A program made the position numbers and the translations under genes. The notes beneath the pieces are model-generated. The model did not search any database. It was not told the DNA's origin and was given only the letters and a program-made list of their open reading frames with translations. From NCBI GenBank assembly GCA_002292405.1, contig DBBW01000025.1, positions 112,168-155,023 on the forward strand: a stretch of DNA of 42,856 nt, given 5' to 3'. Below are positions 1 to 8,598 of this stretch, piece after piece. Numbering within the stretch: the stretch's first letter is position 1; the number at the start of each line of letters is the position of its first letter. The DNA is from Flavobacteriales bacterium UBA974 (lineage in GTDB: Bacteria > Bacteroidota > Bacteroidia > Flavobacteriales_D > Sanyastnellaceae).

Positions 1-628
1 AAAAAATGGAACGAGTTCATTAAATAATATTGAGCTAATTACATTATTGATCGGTCATTGTAAGAGTGTGAAACCATCTGTTTTATTAGCTGAAGATTTA
101 TTAAAATTAACGGGACGAGATTTATATGCATTAGGTAAACTTCTTCCAGAAGGCTTTGAGCAAGTTCACGGAGTGGGAAAAGAAATAGCTTTGGTACTAG
201 CAGCAGCAATGGAGTTAGGTCGTAGGCGAACTTTCAGCTCTCTAGGGAAATCATATGTAATTGTTTCATCTAGAGATGTATTTAATAGGTTTTATGATAG
301 ACTTTCAGATCTTCAGCACGAAGAGTTTTGGCTTTTACTTTTAAAAAGATCGAACCATGTGCTTGCTGAAATTAAAATTTCTTCAGGAGGGTAGTCTGGG
401 ACTGTAGCAGACCCTAAATTGATATTTGGTCGAGCTTTAGCTTTACTTGCATCTGCTATAGTCCTGGTACATAACCATCCTTCGGGGAACTGTAAACCAA
501 GTGTATCGGATCGTAATCTGACTAGAAACCTATGTAAAGCTGGAGGTTTCTTAGATTTGCCGGTTGTTGACCATATCATAATTGCAGACAAAGACTTTGT
601 TAGCTTTGCCGATGAAGGATTTTTATAA
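1..628 (+). pseudogene. radC: RadC family JAB-domain protein, 5'-truncated by window edge and interrupted by in-frame TAG
   Basis: This is the C-terminal part of RadC, a JAMM/MPN-like family linked to DNA repair and recombination whose biochemical role is unsettled. The frame is open from base 2, so the gene begins upstream. The helix-hairpin-helix region is visible (HGVGKEIALVLAAAMELGRRR), and the metalloprotease-like motif is intact after the break (HNHPSGN...SVSD, then VDHIII and SFADEGFL, the usual end). An in-frame TAG at 392-394 splits it within the conserved SSGG-x-SGTVADPKLIF segment. Both sides are in the same frame, so this is a nonsense change and not a frameshift. The stop is directly abutted by the wecB ATG. 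It may be a young pseudogene, a sequencing error or a readthrough gene. A restart at the TTG of 419 would give only the catalytic half. Confidence 0.85.
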
Positions 629-1723
629 ATGGCACAAATATTTACAATAATAGGGGCTCGACCTCAATTTATTAAAGCGGCTGCTATGACTAGAGCTATC
701 GCGGATTCTCCATTTTGGAGCCAAACCATACTTCACACGGGGCAGCACTACGATACCTTGCTTTCAGATATATTTTTTAAGGAATTAAGCATACCTAAAC
801 CTAATTTTTCTATCCAACTTAATACAAGTAAAAGATCTGAGAGAATGGTTGAGATGAGAAAGGGTATTCAGGAGGCTTTAGAGACTTCAATCCCTGACGT
901 TGTACTTGTTTATGGAGATACAGATTCGACTTTAGCTGGCGCGCAAGTTGCACATGAGTTAAAGATTCCATTGATTCATATCGAAGCAGGTCTTAGGTCT
1001 TTTGACTTAGAGATGCCTGAAGAGATCAATAGGATAGAAACGGACAAGCTGTCAACCCTCCTTGTGGCTCCAACAACAACTGCTATAGCGAATCTAGAAA
1101 GTGAAGGCTTATTTAACTCACTATTGTCGGGTGATATTATGCATGACAATGCGATACACTTCACGAAAGATATGAATTGTATAAAAACTTCCTCGGTTCT
1201 TGTCACTATGCATAGACCCTCAAATGTTGACACAATAGAAAGGCTAAGTAGTTGGATAGATTCTATTAGTGACTTTTGTTTAGACCATAAAATTTCAGCT
1301 ATATTTCCTGTTCATCCTAGGACTGAGAAAGGATTGATTGAAATTTTTGGTAAGGATTTTAAATCTACCTTGATTCATAAAAGTATTACAGCTATAAAAC
1401 CAGTCGGTTATATCGAATTGCTAACATTAATTAAATCATCCTCACTCGTTATTACTGATTCAGGGGGGATGCAAAAGGAAGCTTATAGCTGTGGTACTCC
1501 GTCTGTGGTAATCCGTCACAATACGGAGTGGGTAGAGCTTATCGATTCGGGACATTCCATTCTATGTCCCGAACCCTCAGATTTAATGGAGATAGCTACA
1601 TCTAAACACAGTCAAATGATTGACAATTCAGATAACCTTTACGGAGATGGTCATGCTTCGGTTCATATCTTGAAGGAAATTTCTGAGCGTTTTTACGCTT
1701 ATGATTGTTCTACTTATGAGTAA
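629..1723 (+). CDS. wecB: UDP-N-acetylglucosamine 2-epimerase (non-hydrolysing)
   Basis: Cytoplasmic enzyme interconverting UDP-GlcNAc and UDP-ManNAc, which supplies ManNAc units for surface polysaccharides. At 364 residues it has the family's usual length. Family signatures are all present: GARPQFIK at the N-terminus, GDTDSTLAGA with IEAGLRSFDLEMPEEINR (substrate and catalytic region), VTMHRPSN, PVHPRT, and TDSGGMQKEAYSCG...TEWVEL near the C-terminus (UDP binding). The ATG follows the radC stop with no gap, and the 3' end overlaps the next gene, so translation is probably coupled. The downstream deacetylase supports an envelope-glycan role. Confidence 0.93.
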   Translation: MAQIFTIIGARPQFIKAAAMTRAIADSPFWSQTILHTGQHYDTLLSDIFFKELSIPKPNFSIQLNTSKRSERMVEMRKGIQEALETSIPDVVLVYGDTDSTLAGAQVAHELKIPLIHIEAGLRSFDLEMPEEINRIETDKLSTLLVAPTTTAIANLESEGLFNSLLSGDIMHDNAIHFTKDMNCIKTSSVLVTMHRPSNVDTIERLSSWIDSISDFCLDHKISAIFPVHPRTEKGLIEIFGKDFKSTLIHKSITAIKPVGYIELLTLIKSSSLVITDSGGMQKEAYSCGTPSVVIRHNTEWVELIDSGHSILCPEPSDLMEIATSKHSQMIDNSDNLYGDGHASVHILKEISERFYAYDCSTYE

Positions 1724-3017
1724 AATCATCTTGACATACCCGTCGCCAACTCATAGGATGACATACTCGGCTCATATTCTTTTCAATGTTTGCTTAGGAT
1801 TGGAAGTCGAATGGAATTGTAATTCAAAGACTGATACTTTAACGATATCTTTTTGTGAATCATCTATTTCATGTCCTTTGCATGCCATCAGTCTTGAAGA
1901 TGATGAAAACGCACTTTCTTCTGGTGTTAACTGGTCTCAGTGGGGAAGGTTTACATATCCATGTGAAGTTTTAGGGATTACAGATCTCCAATTTGATCCT
2001 TTGGCCTCAGTGTTTTTTTGTTGTGTAAGATGGGAAGAATTGCAATCTCAAGGAGAAAAAAACACCAAATTTAGAGATAAGCACGGAAGGTTTAGGGGCG
2101 CTGTATGTGCTGCTTATACTCACAACATGCTTAAGACCCCTCTAGTAGAAAACCTTGCGTATGCCATTGCTACAGAGTTGAATATTCCTAAAGAGCTATA
2201 TGATACAGACTATACCTTTGAGCCAACCATAGATATAGATATAGCATACGCTTTTAAAGGTAGAGGACTATTTCATAATGTACTTGCTGCTATTAGAGAT
2301 ATTGTGTTTTTTAGATGGGGAGATTTGCAAAACAGAATAGATGTATACATGGGAGCTGTGGATCCTTATTTCACCTATGATTGGTTAACTAAAATTCATG
2401 AGCAGGTAAGACTTCAAACTAGGTTTTTTATTCTTTATGCAGAATATAAAAAGCCTCACGACCTTCCTGTCCACAAAGAAGATTTAGATAGCTTGATTTC
2501 ATACCTCGTTAAATCATCCTTAGTATCATGGCACCCGAGTTATGAAGCTTCTTCTTCTGTCTTAAAATTCGCTAAAGAAAAAAAATCTTTTGAGAATAAT
2601 GGGATTGAAGGTGGTAATAATACTGAAATTGTAAGAACCCATTTTTTAATGGGTGAGCAGTCATCGTGGAGGAATTTTGTAGATACCGGTATTAAACATG
2701 ATTATTCTATGGGGTATGCTGACCAGGTTGGGTTTCGATCAGGAATGAGTAAGCCTTACCCAGCTTATGACCTGGCTACAGAACAACCTCTAGACCTTAT
2801 GATTCACCCATTTGCGGTGATGGATTCTACATTAAAATCGTACTTACAGTTAGATACTTCAGAGGCATTATCTACAGTATCTCAGTTGTCTGATAGTGTT
2901 AGAGAAGTGGGGGGGGTGATGGTCACAGTTTGGCATAACACTTCGGTTTCAGATCATGGAATTTGGGAAGGTTGGCAAAGTCTTTACAAGGAAGTCGTCT
3001 TAAGGTGCATACCTTAG
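1716..3017 (+). CDS. Polysaccharide deacetylase family protein (DUF7033 type)
   Basis: A Bacteroidota family of about 430 residues related to carbohydrate esterase 4 deacetylases, expected to remove acetyl groups from a cell-surface or peptidoglycan sugar. It has a DUF7033-like N-terminal half followed by a deacetylase fold. Visible motifs are DIDIAYAFKGRG (probable metal-binding aspartates, about residue 173), WHPSYEAS (metal-ligand His), HFLM, DYSMGYADQVGFRSG and the C-terminal VWHNTSVSD...WEGW. The ATG at 1716 (MSKIILTYPSP) overlaps wecB by 8 bases and is preferred. An in-frame ATG at 1701 would add five residues. No signal peptide is evident. The natural substrate cannot be read from sequence. 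Confidence 0.8.
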   Translation: MSKIILTYPSPTHRMTYSAHILFNVCLGLEVEWNCNSKTDTLTISFCESSISCPLHAISLEDDENALSSGVNWSQWGRFTYPCEVLGITDLQFDPLASVFFCCVRWEELQSQGEKNTKFRDKHGRFRGAVCAAYTHNMLKTPLVENLAYAIATELNIPKELYDTDYTFEPTIDIDIAYAFKGRGLFHNVLAAIRDIVFFRWGDLQNRIDVYMGAVDPYFTYDWLTKIHEQVRLQTRFFILYAEYKKPHDLPVHKEDLDSLISYLVKSSLVSWHPSYEASSSVLKFAKEKKSFENNGIEGGNNTEIVRTHFLMGEQSSWRNFVDTGIKHDYSMGYADQVGFRSGMSKPYPAYDLATEQPLDLMIHPFAVMDSTLKSYLQLDTSEALSTVSQLSDSVREVGGVMVTVWHNTSVSDHGIWEGWQSLYKEVVLRCIP

Positions 3018-3021
3018 AGGC

Positions 3022-3687
3022 ATGAATGAAAAATTGATTCACGATTTCAGTAAGAAACCAGGTATGACTGGATCTCTTCTCTTTAGTTTGCGTCATGAGG
3101 TCTCACAAAGTCATCGCGGTGCGTTTCGCCATAACCTGCAACGATTGGGATGGCTTTTAGGGAATGCTATGGCTGAAGTTTGGCCTATGAAATCAATAGA
3201 AGTTAAGACGGGATTGGGAGTTGCGAAATGTAATATCATAAAAGAACAGCCAGTTCTAGCAACGGTTATGCGTGCTGGATTGCCTATGCATGCTGGGGTT
3301 CTTGAAGTGTGGGATCAGGCAGATTGTGCTTTTGTTTCTGCTTATAGAAAACACAACGATAAAGGCGATTTCGATATAGAGATTGAATATATAGGAGCAC
3401 CCTCTTGTGAGAATAGAATCCTTGTCCTAGTCGATCCTATGCTTGCAACTGGAGCCTCTATGGTTTCTGCTTATGAAGCACTGTGTTTAGAAGGTACGCC
3501 AAGTCAGCTTCATGTTATATCTGCAATTGCAAGTCCTGAGGGTGTTAAGTATGCTCAAAAACACCTTCCTGAGGGTACAGTATTTTGGATAGGATCCATA
3601 GACGAAGGGTTAGACGAAAATGGATATATAGTTCCTGGTTTAGGTGACGCTGGAGATCTTTCTTACGGTACGAAATTTAGATCATAA
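3022..3687 (+). CDS. upp: Uracil phosphoribosyltransferase
   Basis: Pyrimidine-salvage enzyme: uracil + PRPP gives UMP + PPi. The 221-residue protein carries the PRPP-binding loop VLVDPMLATGASM and the C-terminal uracil-binding segment PGLGDAGDLSYGT, plus VMRAGLPMHAGVLEVW, which matches the Bacteroidota branch of Upp. It begins 4 bases after the deacetylase stop, and the next gene starts one base after its own stop, so it sits in an operon-like run with a membrane protein and a YjjG-like nucleotidase, also a nucleotide-pool enzyme. Confidence 0.95.
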   Translation: MNEKLIHDFSKKPGMTGSLLFSLRHEVSQSHRGAFRHNLQRLGWLLGNAMAEVWPMKSIEVKTGLGVAKCNIIKEQPVLATVMRAGLPMHAGVLEVWDQADCAFVSAYRKHNDKGDFDIEIEYIGAPSCENRILVLVDPMLATGASMVSAYEALCLEGTPSQLHVISAIASPEGVKYAQKHLPEGTVFWIGSIDEGLDENGYIVPGLGDAGDLSYGTKFRS

Positions 3688-3688
3688 G

Positions 3689-4165
3689 ATGTTTGACCAA
3701 GGTCTTCTGGCGGGCTTAGTAAGTTTTTTGAGTTGGCTTGCCATGTCAATTCTTAAATTCATTATTACCCCTTCTCTAATGACTGCAGCAGGTTATGATA
3801 CTTGGGAAATACTCCTCGCAACTTTTTCAGGAGCGGTGGTTGGGGTAATGCTATTTTATCATACAGGAAAAGCAATATTTTCCTGGTGGTCAAGTGTTAA
3901 ATCAAGATCAAATGTTTCCCTTGGCAAAAAAAGAAATCTTGTTGTAACTCCAGGAAGAAGAAAGTTCATACAATACAAGGAAAAGTATGGCTTTACTGGA
4001 CTTCTAATTGTAGCAGGTCTCTTGTCAGTTCCAATATCGGCTATGTTAGGTGCTAAATATTTCAGTAAAAAGAAAAATTCTGTTTTGTATTTAATCTTAG
4101 CTTTTTTTGCATGGTCTTGTGTACTTACGTTTTTAAGTTTGTGTGTAAAAAATGGTGTATTATAA
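3689..4165 (+). CDS. Small integral membrane protein of unknown function
   Basis: Unrecognised protein of 158 residues if started at the ATG of 3689, one base after the upp stop. A longer start overlapping upp is open but would put a hydrophilic extension ahead of the first membrane segment. Hydrophobic stretches suggest four transmembrane helices: about residues 5-28, 38-58, 103-125 and 128-150. A basic loop lies between the second and third (KSRSNVSLGKKR...TPGRRK), probably cytoplasmic. No enzymatic motif is visible. Tight spacing between upp and the HAD gene suggests co-transcription, but no function can be inferred. Confidence 0.7.
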   Translation: MFDQGLLAGLVSFLSWLAMSILKFIITPSLMTAAGYDTWEILLATFSGAVVGVMLFYHTGKAIFSWWSSVKSRSNVSLGKKRNLVVTPGRRKFIQYKEKYGFTGLLIVAGLLSVPISAMLGAKYFSKKKNSVLYLILAFFAWSCVLTFLSLCVKNGVL

Positions 4166-4177
4166 GGAATTATTTTG

Positions 4178-4882
4178 ATGATGAAAGATTTGTTTTTTGA
4201 TTTGGATCATACACTTTGGGATTTTGAAAAAAATTCTAGAGAAGCACTAGCTGAGGGGTATAATCATCTGAAGCTTAACTCACGTGGTGTTGGATCTATT
4301 CAAGCTTATATAAAAGAATATGAGAGAGCAAACGCTTGGTGTTGGGGTGAATATAGAGAAGGGAGAATGGAGAAGGAAGAGTTAAGAGGAAGAAGGTTTA
4401 GCCTCGCCTTAAAAAAATGGGGGCTAGAAAAGGACTCTGCACTTGGAGAAAGCTTAGGTTCACATTATGTCGAAACATCGCCGTATAAAACCCACCTCGT
4501 AAAGGATGCTCTAGTTGTCGTAAAGGAGTTGTTTGAGAGAGGTCATCAATTGGTCATGTTAACGAATGGTTTTGAAGAGGTACAGCACATTAAAGTTCAA
4601 AGGTGTGGAATGAGTCCTTTTTTTAAATCAGTTTTAACGAGTGATGCTCTTGGTGTTAAAAAGCCCAATGCTGGAATATTTCAACTTGCTTTGGATTTGT
4701 CAAATTCATCCGCTGAAAATGCTGTGATGTTAGGTGATAGTTTAGAGTCAGATATTATTGGCGCAAGGGAAGCAGGATGGGGACAGGTGTACTACAACCC
4801 TCTTAAAATAGAGCACAACGAAGAAGTACTCCATGAAGTGAGCGATTTGATTTCAATTTTAGAGCTTCCTCTCAGAAAATAA
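4178..4882 (+). CDS. yjjG: YjjG family HAD phosphatase (noncanonical pyrimidine nucleotidase)
   Basis: Haloacid dehalogenase-superfamily phosphatase. The YjjG/TIGR02254 group hydrolyses noncanonical pyrimidine nucleotides as a pool-cleaning reaction. HAD motif I is FFDLDHTLWDF, whose two aspartates are the nucleophile and the acid/base. Motif II is MLTNGFEEVQ, the motif III lysine lies in GVKKPNAGIF, and motif IV is GDSLESDIIGA. The region between motifs I and II is a helical cap typical of subfamily I. Two adjacent ATGs (4178, 4181) are possible starts. It is close to upp, consistent with pyrimidine nucleotide metabolism. The substrate is inferred from family only. Confidence 0.83.
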   Translation: MMKDLFFDLDHTLWDFEKNSREALAEGYNHLKLNSRGVGSIQAYIKEYERANAWCWGEYREGRMEKEELRGRRFSLALKKWGLEKDSALGESLGSHYVETSPYKTHLVKDALVVVKELFERGHQLVMLTNGFEEVQHIKVQRCGMSPFFKSVLTSDALGVKKPNAGIFQLALDLSNSSAENAVMLGDSLESDIIGAREAGWGQVYYNPLKIEHNEEVLHEVSDLISILELPLRK

Positions 4883-4887
4883 TTCAT

Positions 4888-4895
4888 TACCTTCG
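4888..4895 (+). promoter_or_regulatory. Candidate -7 promoter box (TACCTTCG) abutting DUF3467 start
   Basis: TACCTTCG matches the Bacteroidota TAnnTTTG box at all but one position. It lies in the short gap after the HAD gene, only 4 bases before the DUF3467 ATG. TTC (two of three bases of the TTG -33 element) sits 19 bases upstream at 4866-4868. If active, the transcript would start at or next to the ATG. Confidence 0.35.
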
Positions 4896-4899
4896 TGAT

Positions 4900-5217
4900 A
4901 TGGCAAATACTGAAAAAAAGAACAAACTTAATATTGAGCTTCCAGAAGAAGTTAGTGAAGGGGTATACTCTAATTTAGCAGTAATTACTCACAGTCCTAC
5001 AGAATTTGTAACGGACTTTATTCAGATCATGCCTGGTATGCCTAAGGCAAAGGTTCGCTCTAGGGTGATTATGACACCTCAGCATGCTAAGAGATTACTT
5101 AAGGCTCTTGCTGGAAATGTAAAGAGATTTGAAGATAAACATGGAGCTATATCTGAAATAAGTGAGCCTGAAGCATCTATGCCTTTGGCTTTTGGAGGCC
5201 CACAAGGAGAAGCTTAA
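4900..5217 (+). CDS. DUF3467 domain-containing protein
   Basis: Small Bacteroidota-type protein of 105 residues. The recognisable core is EGVYSNLAVITHSPTEFVTDFIQIMPGMPKA followed by RVIMTPQHAKRLLKAL, which defines DUF3467. The biochemical function is unknown. The N-terminus is charged and the last 20 residues look flexible. Soluble and probably cytoplasmic. It ends the + strand run, converging on the dihydroorotase-like gene with 19 bases between. A near-consensus promoter box 4 bases before the ATG suggests it may have its own transcript. Confidence 0.8.
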   Translation: MANTEKKNKLNIELPEEVSEGVYSNLAVITHSPTEFVTDFIQIMPGMPKAKVRSRVIMTPQHAKRLLKALAGNVKRFEDKHGAISEISEPEASMPLAFGGPQGEA

Positions 5218-5236
5218 TATTTTAAAGCTTTAAATT

Positions 5237-6502
5237 TTAGTCGTTGATGTGGATTTTAGTTCCGTTTAAACATCCATATACAGTACCACTGAGCTTGCGA
5301 TTAGGCCAAGGGTTATTTGCTCCACCAGAAATATTTTGAAAATTAAATTCTTTGACAGGATCAAACCATGTGATTTTTGCTGGTGCATTTATTTCAATAT
5401 GTACCTCAGGAATATTGTACACTCTGCGAGTTGCATTTGATATAGAGTCAATCAGCCTACTAAGATCTAAATTATTGCAGGCTGTATTCACTGCAGCAAA
5501 AACGAATTCGATACCAGAAATACCATTGGGACTAAGAATAAACTCTACATCATGAGTTTCTATGTTTTCAGGTCTGTGGTCTGAAATGACTGAGTCAAGC
5601 GTCCCATTTTCTAGTGCCACTTGTAAAGCTTTTCTATCTGACTTTAATCTTAATGGTGGATTTACTCTGAGCGTACCGTCAAAATCACTCAAGTCATGAT
5701 CGATAAAAGTTAGATGATGAGGTGTTGTGGATGCAGTAATGTTAAGTCCTTTTTTCTTTGCTTTTCGGATTAGATTCACACCAGAAGCAGTAGATACAAT
5801 CGGTATATGTATTCTCCCTCCTGCATATGAAAGAATTTCAAGATCCCTCTTTATTCGAAGCGTTTCGGCTTCTGCAGGAGAGCCTATTAATCCCAATTTA
5901 GTGCTTGTCACCCCTTCGTGCATGTGCGCTCCTGGATTTAAGTCTGAATCTATGGCTTCTGAAATAACAACATCTCCTGAAGGTCCTAGATATTCTAGAG
6001 CTCTATGTAGTAGGCCAACTTTATTTATGGGAGAGTCATCAGTGAATCCGATAGCTCCTGCATCAGCCATATCGATTAATTCGGAAAGTTGTTCACCAGC
6101 TCTGTTTTTTGAAACACATCCCAGTGGATGAGCCTCACATGGAGAATTCGTTTTTTCACCTCTTGCAATTAGATAAGCTACTGAAGCTTTGTTATCTATT
6201 GGCGGGTTAGTGGATGGTAAAATAGCCACATCTGTAAATCCACCTGCAGCTGCTGCAAACAGCCCCCTGTCTAATCCTTCTTTTATTTCATCTCCTGGAT
6301 CCCTAAAGTGAGCTTGTCCATCCATCCATCCTGGACTTATATAGCTGTTTTCTTTATTTAGAATGAAACATGAATCACCGTTTATATTTCTTCCGATCTC
6401 AGTAATCATTCCGTTAATTATTTTTACATCGACTTTTTTACCATCGAATGACCCTCCAGGATCAACAACTTTTACCTTTTTTAAAACTATTTGTGTTTCC
6501 AT
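5237..6502 (-). CDS. pyrC: Dihydroorotase-like amidohydrolase (PyrC family) with substituted metal site
   Basis: A 421-residue member of the class I dihydroorotase family (third step of UMP synthesis: carbamoyl aspartate to dihydroorotate). Family landmarks are PGWMDGQAHFRDPGDE, AAAGGFTDVAILPSTNPP, GAIGFTDDSP, TPHHLTF and ISDHRPE. Several canonical metal ligands are replaced: the HxH pair reads Q-A-H, the usual HxSH-type site reads HIPIVST, and the NHCED-like site reads SEAIDSD. Substitutions at these sites are common in Bacteroidota homologues as I recall them. The start is the ATG at 6502, inside the end of the upstream BatA gene (16-base overlap, coupled). Whether it is a working enzyme or a non-catalytic partner is open. 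Confidence 0.82.
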   Translation of the reverse strand: METQIVLKKVKVVDPGGSFDGKKVDVKIINGMITEIGRNINGDSCFILNKENSYISPGWMDGQAHFRDPGDEIKEGLDRGLFAAAAGGFTDVAILPSTNPPIDNKASVAYLIARGEKTNSPCEAHPLGCVSKNRAGEQLSELIDMADAGAIGFTDDSPINKVGLLHRALEYLGPSGDVVISEAIDSDLNPGAHMHEGVTSTKLGLIGSPAEAETLRIKRDLEILSYAGGRIHIPIVSTASGVNLIRKAKKKGLNITASTTPHHLTFIDHDLSDFDGTLRVNPPLRLKSDRKALQVALENGTLDSVISDHRPENIETHDVEFILSPNGISGIEFVFAAVNTACNNLDLSRLIDSISNATRRVYNIPEVHIEINAPAKITWFDPVKEFNFQNISGGANNPWPNRKLSGTVYGCLNGTKIHIND

Positions 6503-8550
6503 CTTTTTTGAAGAATTGTTTCGCCTGCAAGTGCTGTGATTACAATAATAATCAACTGCCACCAAAGGTGTGTTCCTGATTTCATATTCATAACAACACC
6601 AGATATGTTTTCATCTGAGAGTTCTAAAACACTCGTGTTATTCCATCCATATTTACTTAACTCAGCTTTAAATCCAGGAATATCCCAGGCCGAAGGGTCA
6701 CTCTCAACTCTATCTGCATTCAAACCGAATGCAAACGATGTTATAGAGTCGATTTCTACGGTATAATTACCTGGAGTATTAATTTGTGGTCCAAGCAATA
6801 TTCTTGTCGAACCACTGTTTGTTCTGACTTCAGGCAATACATATGCATCACTGTTATTTAACCTCACCTGTACTATTTCGTTTGGCTCAACTTCGAAGTT
6901 CAAAAATATTTTATTTTCACTTTTAAGAGTAATTGATTCAGCTTTTGCTGAACGGGCTACTTCTGATAACCGGAGTAAAATGGGCACAAAAATAGCGTGC
7001 TTCATAAAGTTGCCAGTTTCTTGATCCAATGTAATGCTCAATAAAAATGCACTCCCTTCGCCTACATCAACTCTCGACAGAAATGGATACCCTCTTGAAG
7101 TGCTTCCTAAAACTTCTTCGTCATCAGTAACCTTCCTTGAGATGCATCTGTCTGAGACGGGCATGTCCATCTTATTTGGAGTAGTTAAAAATACGCCATC
7201 AAATAAAGGGTGTGAGAATTGTATGTTTTTTAAAGGCTCAGGATTATTTGTTTTATGCCAAACTTTCCCCTCTCCAAACCCCAATTTAGTCCTCAATAAT
7301 TCCGCTCTTGAACTATTATTAACTGAATCAGGTATGATTAAAACTGTGCCACCATTTGAAGTAAAGTCAACAAGAGATTGCGTTATGCCGCTAGAAGGGT
7401 CGTTCACAGCGTTGACAATAATTAAATCATAGTTGGATGTCGTCGCAAAGTCTGGAAGTGTCTCTAGGGTTTCAAGATTAACGGAAAGATCACTTGATTG
7501 AAAAACCTTTTCAATACTCTTACTTGTTTTAGAGTTTTTATTATCGCTTAATTGTAGAATATCGATTTGCTGTACGACTTCGTATCCTAAATAAAACGTA
7601 TCATCGAAAGTAATTGGGGAGTCTTCTATAGATATGATAGCGTGGTTAAACCCACTTTCTCCGTGAGTGAAGTGGAGAACTGTATCAGTATGAATTCCCG
7701 GACTTAAATTGAAAGATGAAATGGCCGTTTTTTTATTGTTAAGGTCTAGTTTAAGACCTAGGCCATCTACCCGCTGAAGTGCGTTATGCTTAAGTCTAAC
7801 ATGCAATTTTGCAGGATTTCCACTTGTTGCAATGGGGGAGTTGAACCATGCAGAATCAACCCAGACATTAGGCCTGTCATTTGCAATGTAAGGCAGGAAG
7901 TGAATCGAAATGTTTGTGTCTGGCTTGAAATTTTCAGACAATAAATGCGAACTCTTTTGTAAGTCGCTGAGTAGATAAATAGTTTGGCTTCTATCAGAAG
8001 CTTTGCTCAATTGATCAGAAGCCCTCGCAACGACCGCTTCAATATTTCTAACAAAAGGTTCAGTTTGAATTGAGGATATTCTTTCAATCGCTTCTTGTTT
8101 ACTGAGAAAGTGTGAGTCTTTCCCTGAAAAAGCATTTGTAATAATATGAAACTTGTCAGTTTCAGAGTAATTTTCGACTATTTCAGACGCTCTAGTTTTC
8201 TCTACTTGAAGAACTGGCCCTTGCTCTCCCAAGGCATCTATTGATGGACTTGTGTCTAAGTAGATCGACACTGCATTACCTATACTGCCATTATTTTCAG
8301 TGTTTCCTGTGTATGGAAAATATGGGCCAGCAAAAGCGATTACTAAAGATGCAATCGCGATGATTCTGAGTAGAAGAAGGAGGAGGTTTCGTAGCCTTTG
8401 AGTAGATCTAGTTTCTTTTTTTACATTTTCTAAGAAACTCACATTAGAAAAGCTCACGGTTCTAAATCTCCGCAATTGCAGTAAATGAATTAAAATTGGG
8501 ATTATAACTGCAAATAATCCCCAAAGTATTTCTGGTCTAACCCATTCCAT
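6487..8550 (-). CDS. BatA-domain membrane protein with VWA-like region
   Basis: A 687-residue inner-membrane protein. The N-terminus is the TIGR02226/BatA double-membrane domain: one helix at about 5-25, a basic loop with FRTVSFSNVSFLE, and a second helix at about 55-76. A VWA-like region follows with an intact DxSxS MIDAS pattern (DTSPS, residues 99-103). Further on is a DUF4350/GATase-like segment (YDLIIVNAV...GGTVLIIPDS). A last membrane helix lies near the C-terminus (WWQLIIIVITALAG) with a basic end. In related operons BatA-type proteins are linked to aerotolerance, but the function here is unproven. It overlaps and probably co-translates with the dihydroorotase-like gene. Confidence 0.82.
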   Translation of the reverse strand: MEWVRPEILWGLFAVIIPILIHLLQLRRFRTVSFSNVSFLENVKKETRSTQRLRNLLLLLLRIIAIASLVIAFAGPYFPYTGNTENNGSIGNAVSIYLDTSPSIDALGEQGPVLQVEKTRASEIVENYSETDKFHIITNAFSGKDSHFLSKQEAIERISSIQTEPFVRNIEAVVARASDQLSKASDRSQTIYLLSDLQKSSHLLSENFKPDTNISIHFLPYIANDRPNVWVDSAWFNSPIATSGNPAKLHVRLKHNALQRVDGLGLKLDLNNKKTAISSFNLSPGIHTDTVLHFTHGESGFNHAIISIEDSPITFDDTFYLGYEVVQQIDILQLSDNKNSKTSKSIEKVFQSSDLSVNLETLETLPDFATTSNYDLIIVNAVNDPSSGITQSLVDFTSNGGTVLIIPDSVNNSSRAELLRTKLGFGEGKVWHKTNNPEPLKNIQFSHPLFDGVFLTTPNKMDMPVSDRCISRKVTDDEEVLGSTSRGYPFLSRVDVGEGSAFLLSITLDQETGNFMKHAIFVPILLRLSEVARSAKAESITLKSENKIFLNFEVEPNEIVQVRLNNSDAYVLPEVRTNSGSTRILLGPQINTPGNYTVEIDSITSFAFGLNADRVESDPSAWDIPGFKAELSKYGWNNTSVLELSDENISGVVMNMKSGTHLWWQLIIIVITALAGETILQKRWKHK

Positions 8551-8558
8551 TTGAAGTA

Positions 8559-8566
8559 CAAAGTTA
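8559..8566 (-). promoter_or_regulatory. TAnnTTTG -7 box 8 bases before BatA-domain gene
   Basis: On the minus strand this reads TAACTTTG, an exact TAnnTTTG match, with 8 bases between it and the ATG at 8550. A TTG lies 22 bases upstream of it (8591-8589), slightly wider than the usual spacing. If used, the mRNA leader would be only a few bases. Confidence 0.4.
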
Positions 8567-8598
8567 GTTAGTTTTACAACCTTTACGGCAAGATCAAT

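Noticed and set aside
3644..3688. Upstream extension of the small membrane protein into upp
   Set aside because: The ATG at 3689 fits the upp stop and begins the first membrane segment directly.
5221..5234. 14-base palindrome TTTAAAGCTTTAAA between DUF3467 and the dihydroorotase-like gene
   Set aside because: A/T-dominated with no loop and no clear T-run, so too weak to call as a terminator.
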